Assembly: GCA_023515745.1 (NCBI GenBank)
Contig: JALECJ010000258.1
Coordinates: forward strand, 2,579,164 to 2,643,163
Length of the DNA stretch: 64,000 bases
Origin: Amoeboaphelidium protococcarum
Taxonomy: Eukaryota > Aphelidiomycota > Aphelidea
Direction: 5' to 3'
The position numbers and the translations under genes are program-made. The notes beneath the pieces were generated by a model, which had not been told where the DNA came from, ran no database searches, and saw only the letters and a program-made list of their open reading frames with translations. Below, in pieces: positions 23,939 through 37,158 of the stretch (position 1 is the first letter of the stretch; the number at the start of each line of letters is the position of its first letter).

Positions 23939-24053
23939 TGTTCTTGAAAATAAGATTCAGTACGAATACTCTCATTGAATAGCTAGATATAGAATTGTGA
24001 TATAAACTAATAAAATTAGAAAATAAACCCATCAATACTAAATTGAGCACGTA

Positions 24054-24815
24054 TCATATATTCTTCTTATATCCCTCTCTCTTTACCAGCTTCTTTGCTT
24101 GAGTCTTTGTGACTGACCGCTCTTGAAAATTGCTCTTCCTCAGCACGATCGGACGGCCATTAACGAGCTTGCCGTTCATCTCTCTGAACGCGTCCACGAA
24201 ATCGTTCATCTCGGCAAAGGACACAAATCCGTAGCCTTTACTCAGGCCAGACTTGTCCATGACGACGCGTACTTTATTCATGGATTTGTACTTCATGAAT
24301 GCCCTCTGCAAGTCGGCATCTTTACAATCTCGCGATAGACTACCCACGAATAATCTGAATCCTTTTGGCCATTCCATCAGAGTATCATCTTTCCACACTT
24401 CACCCGCCGCTGCTCTTAGAACCGAACTTTACGTTTCCTTCTTATCTTTAGTAGTCTTTCCCTCCTGATTTCTATCGCCTTAATTATTATTTGTTCGATA
24501 GTTAACTGTTTCATCCGCTTAATTGGAATTCACAACCACCACATCAAGATTTGGTATATTAAAAGATTATTTGTTCATTATCAATGATGATTATCCGGCG
24601 GCTGATTCATTCAACGGTTAAGCTTAACTATCTACTGCATTAGCGTGAATATATTGCGATGATATGGGAAAATACTATCGCAACGCATAATCATAATAAA
24701 ATCCCTAAAATTCTCCAGCATAATCTACACCATTAGCTGGCTACTCTTCATTTTACTACTAATCTACGCCAGACTAATTATCCGATTTCCTCTCTATTGA
24801 TTTAAACTTTCCCAT
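24054..24815 (-). CDS. RBM42: RBM42-type RNA-binding protein
   Basis: 253 residues, ATG 24813-24815, with an in-frame TGA shortly upstream, and stop TGA 24054-24056. The N-terminal half is a low-complexity Gln/Asn/Tyr-rich region that needs TAA/TAG as Gln. The C-terminus matches RBM42, a spliceosome-associated RRM protein: the lead-in RAAAGEVWKDDTLMEWP, RNP2 (FRLFVGSL), RNP1 (KGYGFVSF), MNGKLVNGRPIVLRKS and a Lys-rich tail. Convergent with FAB1, 115 bp apart. The lead-in plus the RRM make the assignment strong. Confidence 0.9.
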
Positions 24816-25454
24816 TCCCCGACAAAACACAGACGCGATATACTTCCGAGAAACTTAAATGGATTCTCGCAATCAAGAATAGACAATGAGATTTAGCGAG
24901 AAGGAAGACTGAAGTATAAGGACAATGAAAAGTCGCCGTACTTTGGATCCCCCCTGGTTACCTATTTTGTTGCGACGCTTAATTTGGACTCCCTCATTAC
25001 CAACACGTCACTTGCGGTATTTAAGCTTTAAGCTCGCCCATTAATTGAACTTAATTTCAATTATAAATTCCAATGTCTAATGATACTAAAAATGTAGCGT
25101 GAATATTTAAGGAGTCGTGTTTATAGATTTTTAAGCTCTAATAGTAGTGGTGAAATAGAGACCCCTTAAAGATCCATCCGACTTGACAACAACGAATTAA
25201 TACAAATCGTTTTCGTCCCTTTTCTTGATTGATTGAAATATTAGTTACTTGATAGTATTGCGGAGGAGTAATTTTTTTTACACTCTTATTGCAGTGTGTG
25301 TATATATAGTCTTGGCATATCAATACTCTAGATTTGCATATAATTTAGCCATATTTATCTCTCAAAAATAGCTCATCGCCACCTTTTGCTCTCTTAATCA
25401 TCTATCTATCAAGGATATTGCAATTCAACAACAATCTGTCTGTATATAATAATT
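24816..25454. other. Divergent promoter region of RBM42 and PIP5K
   Basis: About 640 bp between two divergent starts, AT-rich towards PIP5K. It contains no supported ORF. The only candidate, 25138-25323 on the - strand, is of low-complexity AT-rich DNA. Confidence 0.45.
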
Positions 25455-27398
25455 ATGGCGGCAGAGACTTTTGTGGAAGAGACTCCAGATTAAAAGGCAT
25501 AGTAAGCCGTGCAGCAAGTATCTGAGATAGTTGCATCTGAATTGATATGGGATACTATATCGCTGGTTATTGAAAAGAAATTACATGCTGCGTCATCTTA
25601 ATCATAGTAGTAGTAGTAACAACTAAATGCACTTTAAACGAGAAAATCTGCTGATAGTCTGATGGCTTTGTAATAGTAATAGTAGTAGTAATAACTATCA
25701 CTACAATCTGGTGGAATGAGTAAATCTTAATCGCTGGATAGATCAGCGTTGTAGAGATATGAACAATAATCTACATTTTAAGCGTAGTAAAATCAGGCTG
25801 GGTAGGCAGTTATTATTGACAGTAATAATAAGGCACATGGTCGAGCTCAAAGTGTAGCTGATCCTACAGATTTGTAAAGGAATATGCTCAAGCTGTAGAC
25901 GTAGAGCGCACCATCTCCCAACCAATAGCAGTCGCAATCGTTTAAATCCCCTCTAAAGAATCTCTTGGCCATGGGATCTACCTCTTATAAGTCTAATGAT
26001 GGTGGGATTGAATTGGATAACATTAGCGGTGATCATCAAATAGGCCATCATTCCAATCATAATAATAATAATATTCATCATTAAAAGAAATAATCATAAT
26101 AAGGGTAAGGGAAGAAGGATAAATCTTTTCATCATCACCATAACCACTAGGATGACGATGGAGTCAAGGTTGGTGAGAAAGTGAGTGAGGGTCACGCCAA
26201 TTTTGTTCTCATGTATGATATGCTCACCGGTATCCGGATAGCTGTGAGTAGATGTGTGGCCAAGCCTCACCGTGATCTCACACCCGCTGATTTTCTGGCC
26301 AAGCACAAGTTGACGTTCGATGTGCTGGGAAATGAACTCACTCCATCGTCTAAATATGATTTCAAATTCAAGGATTATGCGCCGTGGGTATTCAGGCGAA
26401 TTCGTGAACTATTTAAGATTGAGGCTGCTGATTATCTCATAAGTCTTACGGGTAAGTACGTGCTCTCAGAGTTGGGATCATCCGGTAAGAGTGGTAGTTT
26501 CTTCTACTTCTCCCAGGATTATAGATTTATCATAAAGACTATACACAAGACTGAGCACAAGTTTATGCGAAAGATTCTGGGCCAGTATTATGAACATCTG
26601 TAGTCTAATCCGAATACATTACTGAGTCGATATCTTGGGCTGCATCGCGTAAAGTTGCCTTAAGGACGCAAGATTTATTTTGTGGTGATGTGCAATGTAT
26701 TTCCACCTAATAAGGATATTCATGAGACATTTGATCTCAAAGGATCAATGATTGGGCGTGAAGTGTCTGCAGAGAAGATCAAATTGAATCCTCGCTGCGT
26801 CATGAAAGATATAAATTGGTTGAATATGAAGAAGCGGTTGGCACTTGGACCGGAGAAGAAGGATCTGTTCGTCACCTAGCTGTAGAAGGATGTCACTCTG
26901 CTCGTGTCATTGAATATCATGGACTACAGTCTTCTCACGGGAATACATTATCTGAAGCGGGGCAACTCGGAGAATATCAGAGATCAGTTCCTCTCGGTGT
27001 TTGAACCCAATGCTGAGACTTTATCGCGGCGACCAATGTCCTCGAATATGAAAGCTGCCAACTTGTCTTCACTGAAATTGGCCATTGCTCAGGCAGAAGC
27101 TGTGTAAGGATTGAGCTCCTCCGGCTTTCCAGATGAGAATCCCGCCGAACGTCGCGGTTGTGTTTTCTATCAGGATGATGGCGGTTTCCTGTCTACCGAT
27201 GAGCAGAACCGACCATTGTTGGAGTTGTATTACGTCGGCATCATTGATATTCTCACTCCTTACAACACATCTAAAGCTGTGGAGCACTATTGGAAATCGC
27301 TGAATCACGACAAGAATCTGATATCTGCTGTGAATCCTATCCGGTATGGTCATAGATTTCTCGAGTTTATGCTCACTCATGTTGTTAATCAGAAATGA
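25455..27398 (+). CDS. Phosphatidylinositol-4-phosphate 5-kinase (type I/II PIPK)
   Basis: 647 residues, ATG 25455, TGA 27396-27398, no intron. The first ~230 residues are disordered and very Gln/His/Asn-rich; several runs of 5-8 Gln are written mainly with TAA and TAG. The catalytic domain (about residues 240-645) has [20 protein letters not shown] (nucleotide loop and Lys), [11 protein letters not shown] (PIP binding), [13 protein letters not shown] (catalytic Asp), and IIDILTPYN (metal-binding Asp of the IID motif) followed by the activation segment. It makes PI(4,5)P2 at membranes. Which PIPK subtype it is cannot be fixed by eye. Confidence 0.92.
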
Positions 27399-27588
27399 TT
27401 CTTTGCTCTTTCACTGCGTATTTAGTTAGCTTGGTCTTTCGTGATAATTGGAAAATGCTCTGATGAGATTGATACTGTTAGTTTACAAAATAGATTTCGA
27501 ATTTTTATTCAAGAATTAATCAAAACTTTAAGACATTAATAATATTATCTTTCCAAGAAGAGTCTGATACTTTCAACAGTAAAGTACA

Positions 27589-30036
27589 TCAATATCCGCG
27601 GTATCTTTTTATTATCGTCAGAAGGTGAGCATCCTCGACAGGTTGATAACGATCCAGATCCATCTAAAAAGAGCCGTATCCTTTAGTAAGAGATTTTAAC
27701 GTATTTGAGTAGCCTAGCATCTCTTACAGAGGCACCAGTGCAGTGATGTTACTTTCAGCGTTCGATGCCTTAGTTTGTAGACTGGTGCCTGTATAATCCT
27801 ATTCAAGGATACCAAGTAACTTCTGTTGCAAAGGAGACAACGTGCTCTTATCAGCATCATCATCGTCCATCATGTGCTGGCCATTAGTTGATTGTTAAAT
27901 GGTTGTCAGAATTTAAGCGCGCCGATTCCCACTGAGATCTTATAATACCACGCCCAAATAGACAGATGGAACATTAATCGCGACCGACATGACCGGCTCT
28001 AGAAGAGTGAATGGACACTTTTTAATACTTTCACCAGTGGTATTAGAGAGTAGTGCGTTTTATTACAGAGCATGACGCACAGCTTGACTTACCGCCATCC
28101 CGGCAATCTTATCATTTTATTCCGATGAAGACTATGACTCAAATACAATCTTTTTTATATCAACCTAAACTGAAGTCATAGGATAACTCATCAGAGGTCC
28201 CGCAGATAAAGCAGCATCAATGCCTCTCTTCAAATGAGCCAATAACGACTCGTGTCTTTACTTTTGATAGTTTAGTGGCCCATCCTAGTTCTGAATTGCA
28301 TTCTTTGCGACTTTTAAAGTATTCGGTCCAGATTGGTCAGGAGATTAGCGTGTCATGGAAAGACTAACCAACGCGCAATTTAATCTACCATTAACTGACT
28401 ACTTATATTGGAAATCCTCCAACTCAACTCTTCTACCATCTTTAATAGATTCCTAATAATTGATCCAGACTTTACCCAGGGAGAACTTAACGCCAAACTC
28501 AGATCTCAATCTTTCGGCAATGATTTCCAGGTGTAGTTCACCCATACCTCGGAGTATGGTCTAATTAGAGTCTGCATCAACTACTACTTGAAGTGATGGA
28601 TCCTCTCTAGTCAGGATGGCGAGTGCTGATGTCAATTATTTTTCCGCTATCGAGTTCTCTGGCTCTACAGCCGCGCTGAATAGAGGTTGAGGTACAGGAA
28701 TCAAAGGCAATTAAAACTTCGACTTGGCGTTCTGACTCAGCAAAGTATCTCCAGTCTGAGCCGATTTTAGACCAGATAAAACTCCAATCTATCCAGCTAC
28801 TAACTGATCCACCTACTGGTACTTATTAGCATGTACTTGATAAATCTTGTCACATCTTTCAATCAGCTTCTTACTAGAGTTCAACAGCTACATGTTGGGT
28901 CGCAGAATTCCTTACAACACCTTTGTATATATAAGTGCTCCTTTGTTCTTATCATGGATAACTTTAAACACTTGAGCACACAAATCCTTATGATCAGACT
29001 AAAGATCTGCTTTCAAAATGGGTCGCATTTAAGGCTGACCACTAGCTGATGTTGTCTAAACAGAGATTGCTGGCATATCTTGGGGACTAGGAAGATACAG
29101 ATTGACAGCATTGAGCAACTATGACACGCCTATTCCTTTGTGTGCAGTACCACAAAGCATCGGTATAGCCTTCCTGGCAATACATAATCTCCTTATAGCA
29201 TCGTTAATGTACTATTCTGGAATCTATTGCGTGTCATGTTCAAGAGCCACTTCTAAAAATTGATCATCTAATTCAATCAGTTGATCTATAAGAATCTACT
29301 TGGCCTTCTAAATCCGCGATAGATCTTACTCCTCAATAATATGATCTGATAAAGCCTTATCTACAGAGACATTGTACTCAAAATCGGAATCGGTATTATT
29401 AGGCAAGTAAACGACACCTTCTACCAAATTACAAACTCCAGCGAATTCTGAATGCTAGTTTTTATAGAGCGGGAGACATAATGATAAAACTTGACATTGT
29501 GGACCATTATCATCATCATTAGTCATGGGCAACAGCTACTAAGCTTCCGATATGCATTTAGCATAATTGGATCCAGCCTTGTCCATCTTGTTGACATATA
29601 TCAATCGCGATAGATTATAATTGTTCGCCTACTTCCATACAGTCTTTGTCTGTGCCTAAACTCCACTTACAGCATCTAATAGACACACCGCACCATCGAG
29701 GACACTGACAGCCCGCTAAACTTCAAACGTGAAATCATGATGTCCAGGCGAGTCTATAAGATTGATCTAACATCTAGACGCGTCATTCTCACCACGAGCT
29801 TTTCCTTATTATGATTATGATAAACTCCATTCAAAGGTAGTCGCAGCACTCTGAATTGTAATACCGCGTTCCTGCTCCTACTCAAGATAGTCCATCTAAG
29901 TGTTGCCATCATCAACATCGCCAACTTTACGCGTCACCCCGGCAAGATATAACATTCGCTCAGTCACCGTGGTCTTTCCCGCATCTATATGCGCCATTAT
30001 GCCAATATTTCGTATCCTTCGCCGCAGATTTTACAT
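27589..30036 (-). CDS. GFM2: GFM2-type mitochondrial elongation factor G (ribosome release factor 2)
   Basis: 815 residues, ATG 30034-30036, TGA 27589-27591, scarcely visible in the standard code because Gln is common. GTPase motifs: AHIDAGKTT (G1), RGITIQSAA (G2), DSPGHHDF (G3), VNKMDKAG (G4). The [11 protein letters not shown] segment is typical of GFM2/MEF2, which with RRF recycles mitochondrial ribosomes, not of the translocase GFM1 or cytosolic EF2. Domain IV/V landmarks include GMGELHLEI and GYGSF. The protein begins only six or seven residues before the G domain, so no targeting presequence is seen; an upstream exon or a short internal signal is possible. Confidence 0.88.
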
Positions 30037-30506
30037 GATATTATGTGCTTATTTGATGATTATATTTTTACGTGATCAATATATCGCCTCTTCTCTTTGT
30101 CAAGTTATGATAAAAGATTTCGATTTTGTTTCAAAGCTGAGAACGTCAAGATTCTAAGAATTTATCCTTTTTAAATGTTTCTCTTCTACGCGAGCGTTTA
30201 GTTGTTCTGTAGGCGTACTTTGCCTTAACTTGGAACTGTCATTCTTATTTAACTCTAGCAGTTTGTTTCACAGCTAAAGCACTTGGTTTTAAGCAGCGTC
30301 ACCTTCTGCTCAGCACTTTTCATCTGTTTCACCTCGTCGCTCTTATTCCAACCGAGTCTTTCTTCTCTTCTAGTCACGTCATTCCATCACGTTCAATTGA
30401 ATACTTGAAGTTCTTCTCCTACTATATCCCCTATTGTTGAGTGTAAAGTATATTTTTAATCAAATAAATTAATTTGAATAGTTTTAAAACATAAGCTGGC
30501 TATAAT
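30037..30506. other. Divergent promoter region of GFM2 and TPP2
   Basis: 470 bp between divergent genes. TC-rich in the middle and AT-rich near the TPP2 start. It could contain a 5' exon of GFM2 carrying the missing presequence, but no convincing exon was found by reading. Confidence 0.4.
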
Positions 30507-33500
30507 ATGAAGTTGAAAGATTTTCCAACTAGTGGGTTGTTGCCAAAGGTAATCTTGATCATCTGCTATTGTTGCATATCTGTTTTACTGTTCAAATTTG
30601 TAGACTGAAATTCAAGCTGTAAATTTCCTTAAAAAGTATCCGTCCTACGATGGCAGAGGAGTTGTAGTTGCCATTTTGGATACTGGAGTTGATCCTGCAG
30701 CTAGTGGTCTGTAACTGACTACTGAAGGTAAACCAAAGATCATAGATATCGTAGATTGCACAGGCAGCGGAGATGTTGTTCTTAGTGAGCCATTATCAGC
30801 TGACGTGGATTAAAAAAGTGGATCGTAAGTGCTCAAGTGCAGAGGTGGCGAAAAGGTGCTCAAATTGAATCCTAAATGGTAGAATCCGTCTGGCAAGTTT
30901 AGAGTTGGCACCAAGAGAGGTTATGATATCTTTCCAAAGGAGTTGGTGGCCAGATTGAGCAAGGAGAATTAGCGCAAATTTGAACTGAAACACCAATAAT
31001 TAATCAGTCATGTTCTGAGTGAGTTGAACATTCTTGAGCAGTAATTGAATGGAGTATTGACAGAGGAAGAGATCGAGCACAAGGCTGACTTGGAGGCCAA
31101 GTTGGACGTTTTGAAAGAGCAGATGAAGAACTATGAAGACTTTGGACCGCTCTATGATATTGTCACATACCATGATGGCACCAACTGGCGTGCGGTGCTT
31201 GATCTCAAGGAAGACGGAGATTTAACCGGTATTGCATCAGGACTTGCCGATTATGCCGTTGGTCGGGAATTTGACTATTTCAGTGCTGAATCTGCTCTCA
31301 CCTTCAATGTCAAGTTTTATGATGATGGTGAGGTGCTGAGCATAGTTTGCTGTGGCGGCTCTCATGGAACTCATGTCGCTGCTATCTGTGGAGCCAATTT
31401 CCCAGATACTCCTGAATTGAATGGTGTCGCTCCTGGTTGTTAGTTTATAAGTCTCAAAATTGGAGATACAAGATTGAAGACTATGGAGACTGGCACAGGT
31501 TTATTCAGGGCTGTGCAATGTATGTTGGAGCACAAATGTGATGTGGCCAATATGTCGTATGGTGAAGATGCCACGCTGGCTAATTCCGGTTTTTGGTTTA
31601 GATTATTGTAGGATGAACTGATTAACAGGGCCTAGATTACGTTTATTAGTAGTGCTGGTAATGCTGGGCCTGCTCTGAGTACTGTTGGATGTCCTGGTGG
31701 AACTGTTGAAGGAGTCATTGGAGTTGGTGCGTACGTTAGTGATGACATGATGTCTGCAGAGTATGGTCTCTCTGCTAATTCATCTGAAGTTCCGTATACT
31801 TGGTCATCTCGCGGACCTGCTATGGATGGTGATCGTGGTGTCTCTGTCTACTCTATGGGTGGTGCTATTACAAGTGTCCCTTAGTATTTGCTGAAGAACT
31901 CACAGCTGATGAATGGAACTTCAATGAGTTCACCTAATTGTTGTGGTGCCGTATCTCTCCTTATCTCCGCTCTTAAGCAAAACAGCTACAAGTATTCGCC
32001 CTATAGAATTAAAAAGACTTTGGAGAATACTAGTAAATCTATTGGCGATTAAATGTAGGCTGGTCTCATTTAGGTGGAGGATGCATATAGCTATCTTGTC
32101 AAGTATTAGAAGGACGTCGATCAAGATGTTTTATACCAAGTAAGAGTTAACGGAAGCTAGAAGAGAGGCATCTATTTGAGAGAGGAGAGTGATACTTATT
32201 CGCCTTAAAGTTTGAGTGTTAATGTCCAGCCAAGATTTCGCGATGGTGATGTTGAGTTGAATAGTAGCCGCCTGCAGCTTGAACAAAAGTTGACCCTCGT
32301 ATCTCCATACTCTTGGATCAAAGTACCTGATCATCTGTTATTAAACTCTGGTGGAAGAGATTTTCAAGTCGTTATTGATCCCACCAATTTGAAAGATGGT
32401 CAGTTTTATTATGGAGAGATTTGTGCTTATGAGAGTGGAAATATTGAGAAAGGCCCCATTTTCAGAGTTCCAGTCTCTGTGTGTAAACCTACTCTGCTAC
32501 CAATTATTGATGCATCCTATAGCTACCAGCAGTTATATAATCCAGGCTCCGTCGATAGAAAGTTTATTAAAATACCAAATGGAGCCACGTTTGCTGACAT
32601 TGAAATAAGCGCTGTGAAGGTGTCAGAATCTTGTCGTTTTGTAGTTCATCTGGTTCAATTAGTGCCTCAGAGTAGACATTCTAATACTGAACAGCATTGG
32701 TATTTTTCTTTCGACCAGCAAACCTCTAAGAAAGTTAAATCGTTTAGAGTTTATGGTGGTCTGACGATGGAACTATGTACCGCTCAGTTCTGGTCCGTTG
32801 CATCTGCCAATGAGTTTAAGGTGACTGTTAAAGTGCACAGTCTTTAAATTGAACCTTAGAATCTGGTCTTTTCCGGTGCTGATGTTGTTTAAAAGCTCAA
32901 TGTAAATGTCGCATCTGCGTAGAATGAGAAATTGAAGCTGCAAGCTGACCTGTCATCCATTTAAAGACCACTGAGACCGACCAAGGCAACAGTAAATCCC
33001 TTGAAGAGCAGAGATGTCTTGCCAAATGGACTCCGTGTGAATGAGCTGATCTTACAATACAGTTTGAATCTTGCAGAGGCCACATCTGTGTCGTTCCTGA
33101 AGCCACTAGCTGATAATCTGCTATATGAATCTGAATTTGACTCTGTGCTTCTCATGGTGTTGGACTCGAACAATTAAATGGTGCACTTTGACGATGTCTA
33201 TCCTAAAAGTGCAAAGTTGGGAAAGGGAGATTATGTGATCAAGTTGTAGTTGAGACATGCAGACATTGCTGTTTTGGACCAGTTGAAAGATTTGAGTCTC
33301 ATTGCTTAGATTAGTTTGAGTAAGTCGGAGGCTTTGAAGTTTTACTCTACTAGACCGGATATAGTCAATGGCAGAGTGGAGCCAATGAAGTTTAATAATA
33401 CTGTTATGAAAGCGGGCTCTCAAAGAGCTCTGTTCGTCACTGCTCCTATATAGAATGTGAAGGGCACCCAGGTTGGAGATTGTTTGGTGGGGTAGTTTAA

Positions 33501-34410
33501 AGTTAACGATATCGCTATTGATGGTGAGAAGTTTAGCGCAACTGTGTTTGTCGGACCTCCGTAGACTAGTGGCAATGGTGACAAGAGCAAAGGTTCGGAG
33601 GATGGAAATGATGATAAGGATTCTGCTGATGTGATGATTAAGTTAAAGGATGATCTTTTGAAGGCGCAACTCAAGTATCTACCGCAGATTAAAAGTGCAG
33701 ATTAGCAAAAGTAACTATTTGCTCAACTGGAGAAGGATTACCCTGACAATGTTGATCTGAAATTAGGACAATTGTCTCTTATTGTCGACGAATGTAAGAA
33801 GAGTAAGCTATCTTCTAATCTGGCCAGTTAAGCTGTTTAGATTTAATCTCTTGGCAAATTAATTATTACTTTGAGTAAGGAGAAGGAAGTGACTGAGTAT
33901 TTCGGTACAAAGAAGAGCAATGTTGATAGTAAAGAGTCAAAGAAAGTGAAAAAGGAGATGGATGCAAGAAAAAAGAACATCACCATAGCTAGATACTGGA
34001 TGTTGATGGTTGCGCTATTTTAGAGCATCGAATCTAATGGACCTTTTACCGCAGGTGGGGCATTGAAATCTGAGTGGGAGTCGTTCTATTCATATTTGGA
34101 TGATTCTAATTCTCAGCATGTCATTGCGTAAGTCGTGTTCAATATCGTCACTCACTAATACGGCTCTGCATTGAAATTAGTGAATAAGTTGATTGGTGAC
34201 TACGCGTCGTCCAAGTTGAAGGATTCCAATGTGGACTTGTGTTTGAATGCCCTGGGTGTTGACGGAGATGTTTATGCAAAGTATACGGAGAACAAGAAAC
34301 TGTAATTGGTCAAAGTCAAGTTGATGGAAAAGTTGGGCTGGCCTATCTGGGCGCAGTATGAAACACAGTGGACAGCGGGTAAGTATCCTCACTATGAATC
34401 CACCTTTTGA
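30507..34410 (+). CDS. TPP2: Tripeptidyl-peptidase II, one intron
   Basis: Giant cytosolic serine peptidase that trims peptides after the proteasome. Exon 1 30507-30548, intron 30549-30603 (55 nt, GTAATC...TTGTAG), exon 2 30604-34410; 1282 residues, close to human TPP2. The intron lies right after the conserved GLLPK. Subtilisin triad: Asp in ILDTGVDP (about residue 40), His268 in GSHGTHVA, Ser454 in NGTSMSSP, with the oxyanion Asn in SSAGNAGP. The characteristic ~200-residue insert between the catalytic Asp and His and the long C-terminal region ([28 protein letters not shown]) are all present. Ends in TGA. Confidence 0.96.
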
Positions 34411-34705
34411 TTGAGACATTTAGTAGTGATTAATTTGTAACTGTTATGGAAATTATATTTTAGTCACGACAAATAACATTTTTACACTCTACGATTCTTA
34501 TAATCCAACTATAATTGGCTCTATAGTGTATGATGAGCTTCATTGCCTATCGGGTGTGACTAGGGGTTTCCATGACAACGCAATGCACAGTTCTTAAATA
34601 AATCCTTGACACCACACAATACGGGTAATCTTGAACAATGGCGATATTATAATTGAGGCATTAATCATCAATTATAATACCACAGTATACAGTAATTATA
34701 TCATT
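34411..34705. other. Region between TPP2 and TMEM50
   Basis: AT-rich 3' and 5' flanks with no ORF or motif recognised. Confidence 0.4.
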
Positions 34706-35252
34706 ATGGTTTCATAGCAAACGAGAAATAAAATTGTATCATACACTTCAGGTGCTTTAATGGCCACTGCACTGTTTCTCCTTATCGATGCTTCAGTTCT
34801 AAGTCAATACTATCAGTTTGACTAGGGAAAAGTAACCGGAGTCATATGGGTGCCATTTATTATCCATTTGATAGCATTTATAATGTAACATTTGAATTTA
34901 TTTGAAATAAATCATCAATGCTAATTTGATCTGTTTATTGTGTAGAGTCAATGCTGTGCCAGCTGATGCTATAGAAGAAATGCAGGCGGGAAATGTATTC
35001 TCTGAAGATACCAAAGTGCCTTCATTTTGGCTCTTTCTAGGATTCCTCATGAGTTTCTGCGCCATATTTGCTGCAACGTACATAATGATTGTGCAGTATA
35101 TCATAAATTCACCGCAGCCTCCATCCTCTGCTCCACCAGAAGTCGATTAAAGGACAATGGTATGGCCTGGAGTTGCAGTCTTTTTGCAGAACGTTTTCAT
35201 ATTTGTAAGTTTAGTCATGATGAGATTTGCTCGCAAAAATACAAGTTTTTGA
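34706..35252 (+). CDS. TMEM50: TMEM50-family membrane protein, one intron
   Basis: 161 residues in two exons: 34706-34884 and 34946-35252; the 61-nt intron is GTAACA...TGTAG with a GCTAAT branch-like site. Splicing restores the family's conserved reading frame: an N-terminal YTSGALMATALFLLIDAS helix, then VNAVPADAI, PSFWLFLGFLMSFCAIFAAT, and WPGVAVFLQNVFIFVSLVMM. This is the four-helix layout of TMEM50A/B, small ER/endosomal membrane proteins of poorly known function. Length matches the family (about 157). Ends in TGA 35250-35252. Confidence 0.9.
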
Positions 35253-35557
35253 TTATAATTGCATTTGTACTACAGTAGTTTGTATTGAATAGAGATTTAA
35301 TTAAATAGGAACTATTGACTACCGCTATAGAACTATTGTATGGTGATGATGATAAATGCACACGACAATAGTATTCACCATCAGCATCACTCTGACGCGA
35401 GTTGAAACGGCCATTGTGGCGCAGGAAATGCGTGTGTTCTTAATCTTCTTTTTACACTCGTTCTCGCTTGTTCGCGCTCTCACACTTGCGTTCCCTTTTC
35501 TTGTGTCGTGATACTCTCCGCCATTACAGTTCTGATTAAACTACGATAAAAATAAGA
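35253..35557. other. PEX3 upstream region
   Basis: Intergenic, includes a CT/CGC-rich stretch just upstream of PEX3. No ORF or RNA gene seen. Confidence 0.4.
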
Positions 35558-37123
35558 ATGATTACTGCATTATCTGGCTTTATAAGGAAGCGGCGAGGAA
35601 CTCTCTTCTGGACTGCTGCCGTGTCTGCTGGTGTATATTTCGCAGGTATGTTTACTGTCGTATAACATCACATCAACTGCCTAAATAATGTACGCGCGTA
35701 CGGACTCCTTCTATTAAAGTGTATGTGTAGGTCAGTATGCAAAGAGTAAGATTGATGAAATGATGCTCAAGTCGGAACTAGATAGGTACCTTAAAGACAA
35801 GTAAGATATCATTGTTTAAATGTTCATATACTAAATATCGCTGTGTAAATGAGTTAATTTCTTTGATCATGGTGTAGTATAAAGAAGCGATTCACTCAGA
35901 ATTAGCAAGATGTCATCCTAACTCTACTCTCGTATCTGCCGTCAATCACTGAGCAGCTCATGGCCGAGATGGATGTTGAATCGCTTACTTTAAAATTGAG
36001 AAATCTGTCCGCTCAGAGTGTCCAGTAAGACAACTTTGACCATTTGGGTATATAATCACGTCAACCAGAAGAGAGCGATGAAGAGTGGTTGAAGCGAGTG
36101 AAGGCAGCTTATTGGGATCGTCTGAAGCAGTTTAGTATTGCGAGAACTATTGCTGCACTCTACATTTACAATCTATTTCATCTACTACTTTAAGTGTAAT
36201 TGAACATGGTTGGTCGCTATACTTATTTAGAGAGCCTGGAAGCTATTGACGCTGATAAAGTTGTATATCCTGTCCGTAGCGGTGACATTGACGGAAATGT
36301 ATAAGCTGGTGATCCTAATCATCATAGAACGAAATTGCTTTCAGCTGAAGTTGAGAAGCAGTATCTGTCTCTCTCCTATTATTTCATGAATGTCGGAATG
36401 AAGCAGATTGTGGATATGGTTTTGCTGTGTACCAAGGACGTCTTTTCAGAAGTCGCGCTTTCGTAAAAGTTATCTCATGATGACTTGATATAGAAAGTAT
36501 CGTTGATATGTGAGCAGGTAGATACGCAATTGTTTGATGGCGATACTCCACAGGTTTAAAGTTTATTATTTCCATCCCTGGATCCTTTGAATAGTGATGA
36601 TGAAGTTGGCATAGAGCGATGGATAAAGAAGAGCTTATATGGTGAGTAGGTTGAGCTATCTGCTGTTAATGTTGAAGTCTCGCAGTAGTTGATTGATTTG
36701 TGTAAGGAGACGGTGGACTTGCTGTAATCCAGAGATGCTTCAATTGCCCTATAAGACACTTTGAAGGCGTCTTAAGACCATCTGAAGCAACTCTATCTGC
36801 CTGAAGATTAAGTGACTGCTATGAAAACTTCATCTAAAGAACATATCACTAAAGTTGAGGATGATACTGTTGATGGGCCATCAATTGTGGAGTTGTAGTA
36901 TAGTCCTCTGGCTCTACATTTGCCTAAATTTGCGCGCCTTACTCATAACATTCTGACTCCGTTCCCTAATACTCTGGCCAAAGTTCTGGATAAGAATTGT
37001 AATGACATGAAGGCTTTCTGCGCCGTGATTTATACCACTGATACCGCTGATGTAGATGCTTAGTGTTTTCACAATGAAGGCATGAGTGGTGGTGGTGAAC
37101 GTAGAATGTTAAATGAGGAGTGA
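35558..37123 (+). CDS. PEX3: Peroxin PEX3, two introns
   Basis: Peroxisomal membrane receptor for PEX19 that starts peroxisome biogenesis. Exons 35558-35645, 35731-35800, 35878-37123; introns of 85 nt (GTATGT...GTGTAG) and 77 nt (GTAAGA...GTGTAG, with a TACTAAA branch-like site). 467 residues. An N-terminal basic stretch FIRKRRG precedes the single membrane segment (TLFWTAAVSAGVYFAG), then GQYAKSKID. The family-typical IKKRFTQNQQDVILTLLSYL and SIARTIAALYIYNLFHLLL follow, and the LNMVGRYTYLE segment matches the central PEX3 core. Stop TGA 37121-37123. Its presence means the organism has peroxisomes. Confidence 0.92.
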
Positions 37124-37158
37124 ACTAAAGTTGTATTATCGATCAATCATTAGTGTAT

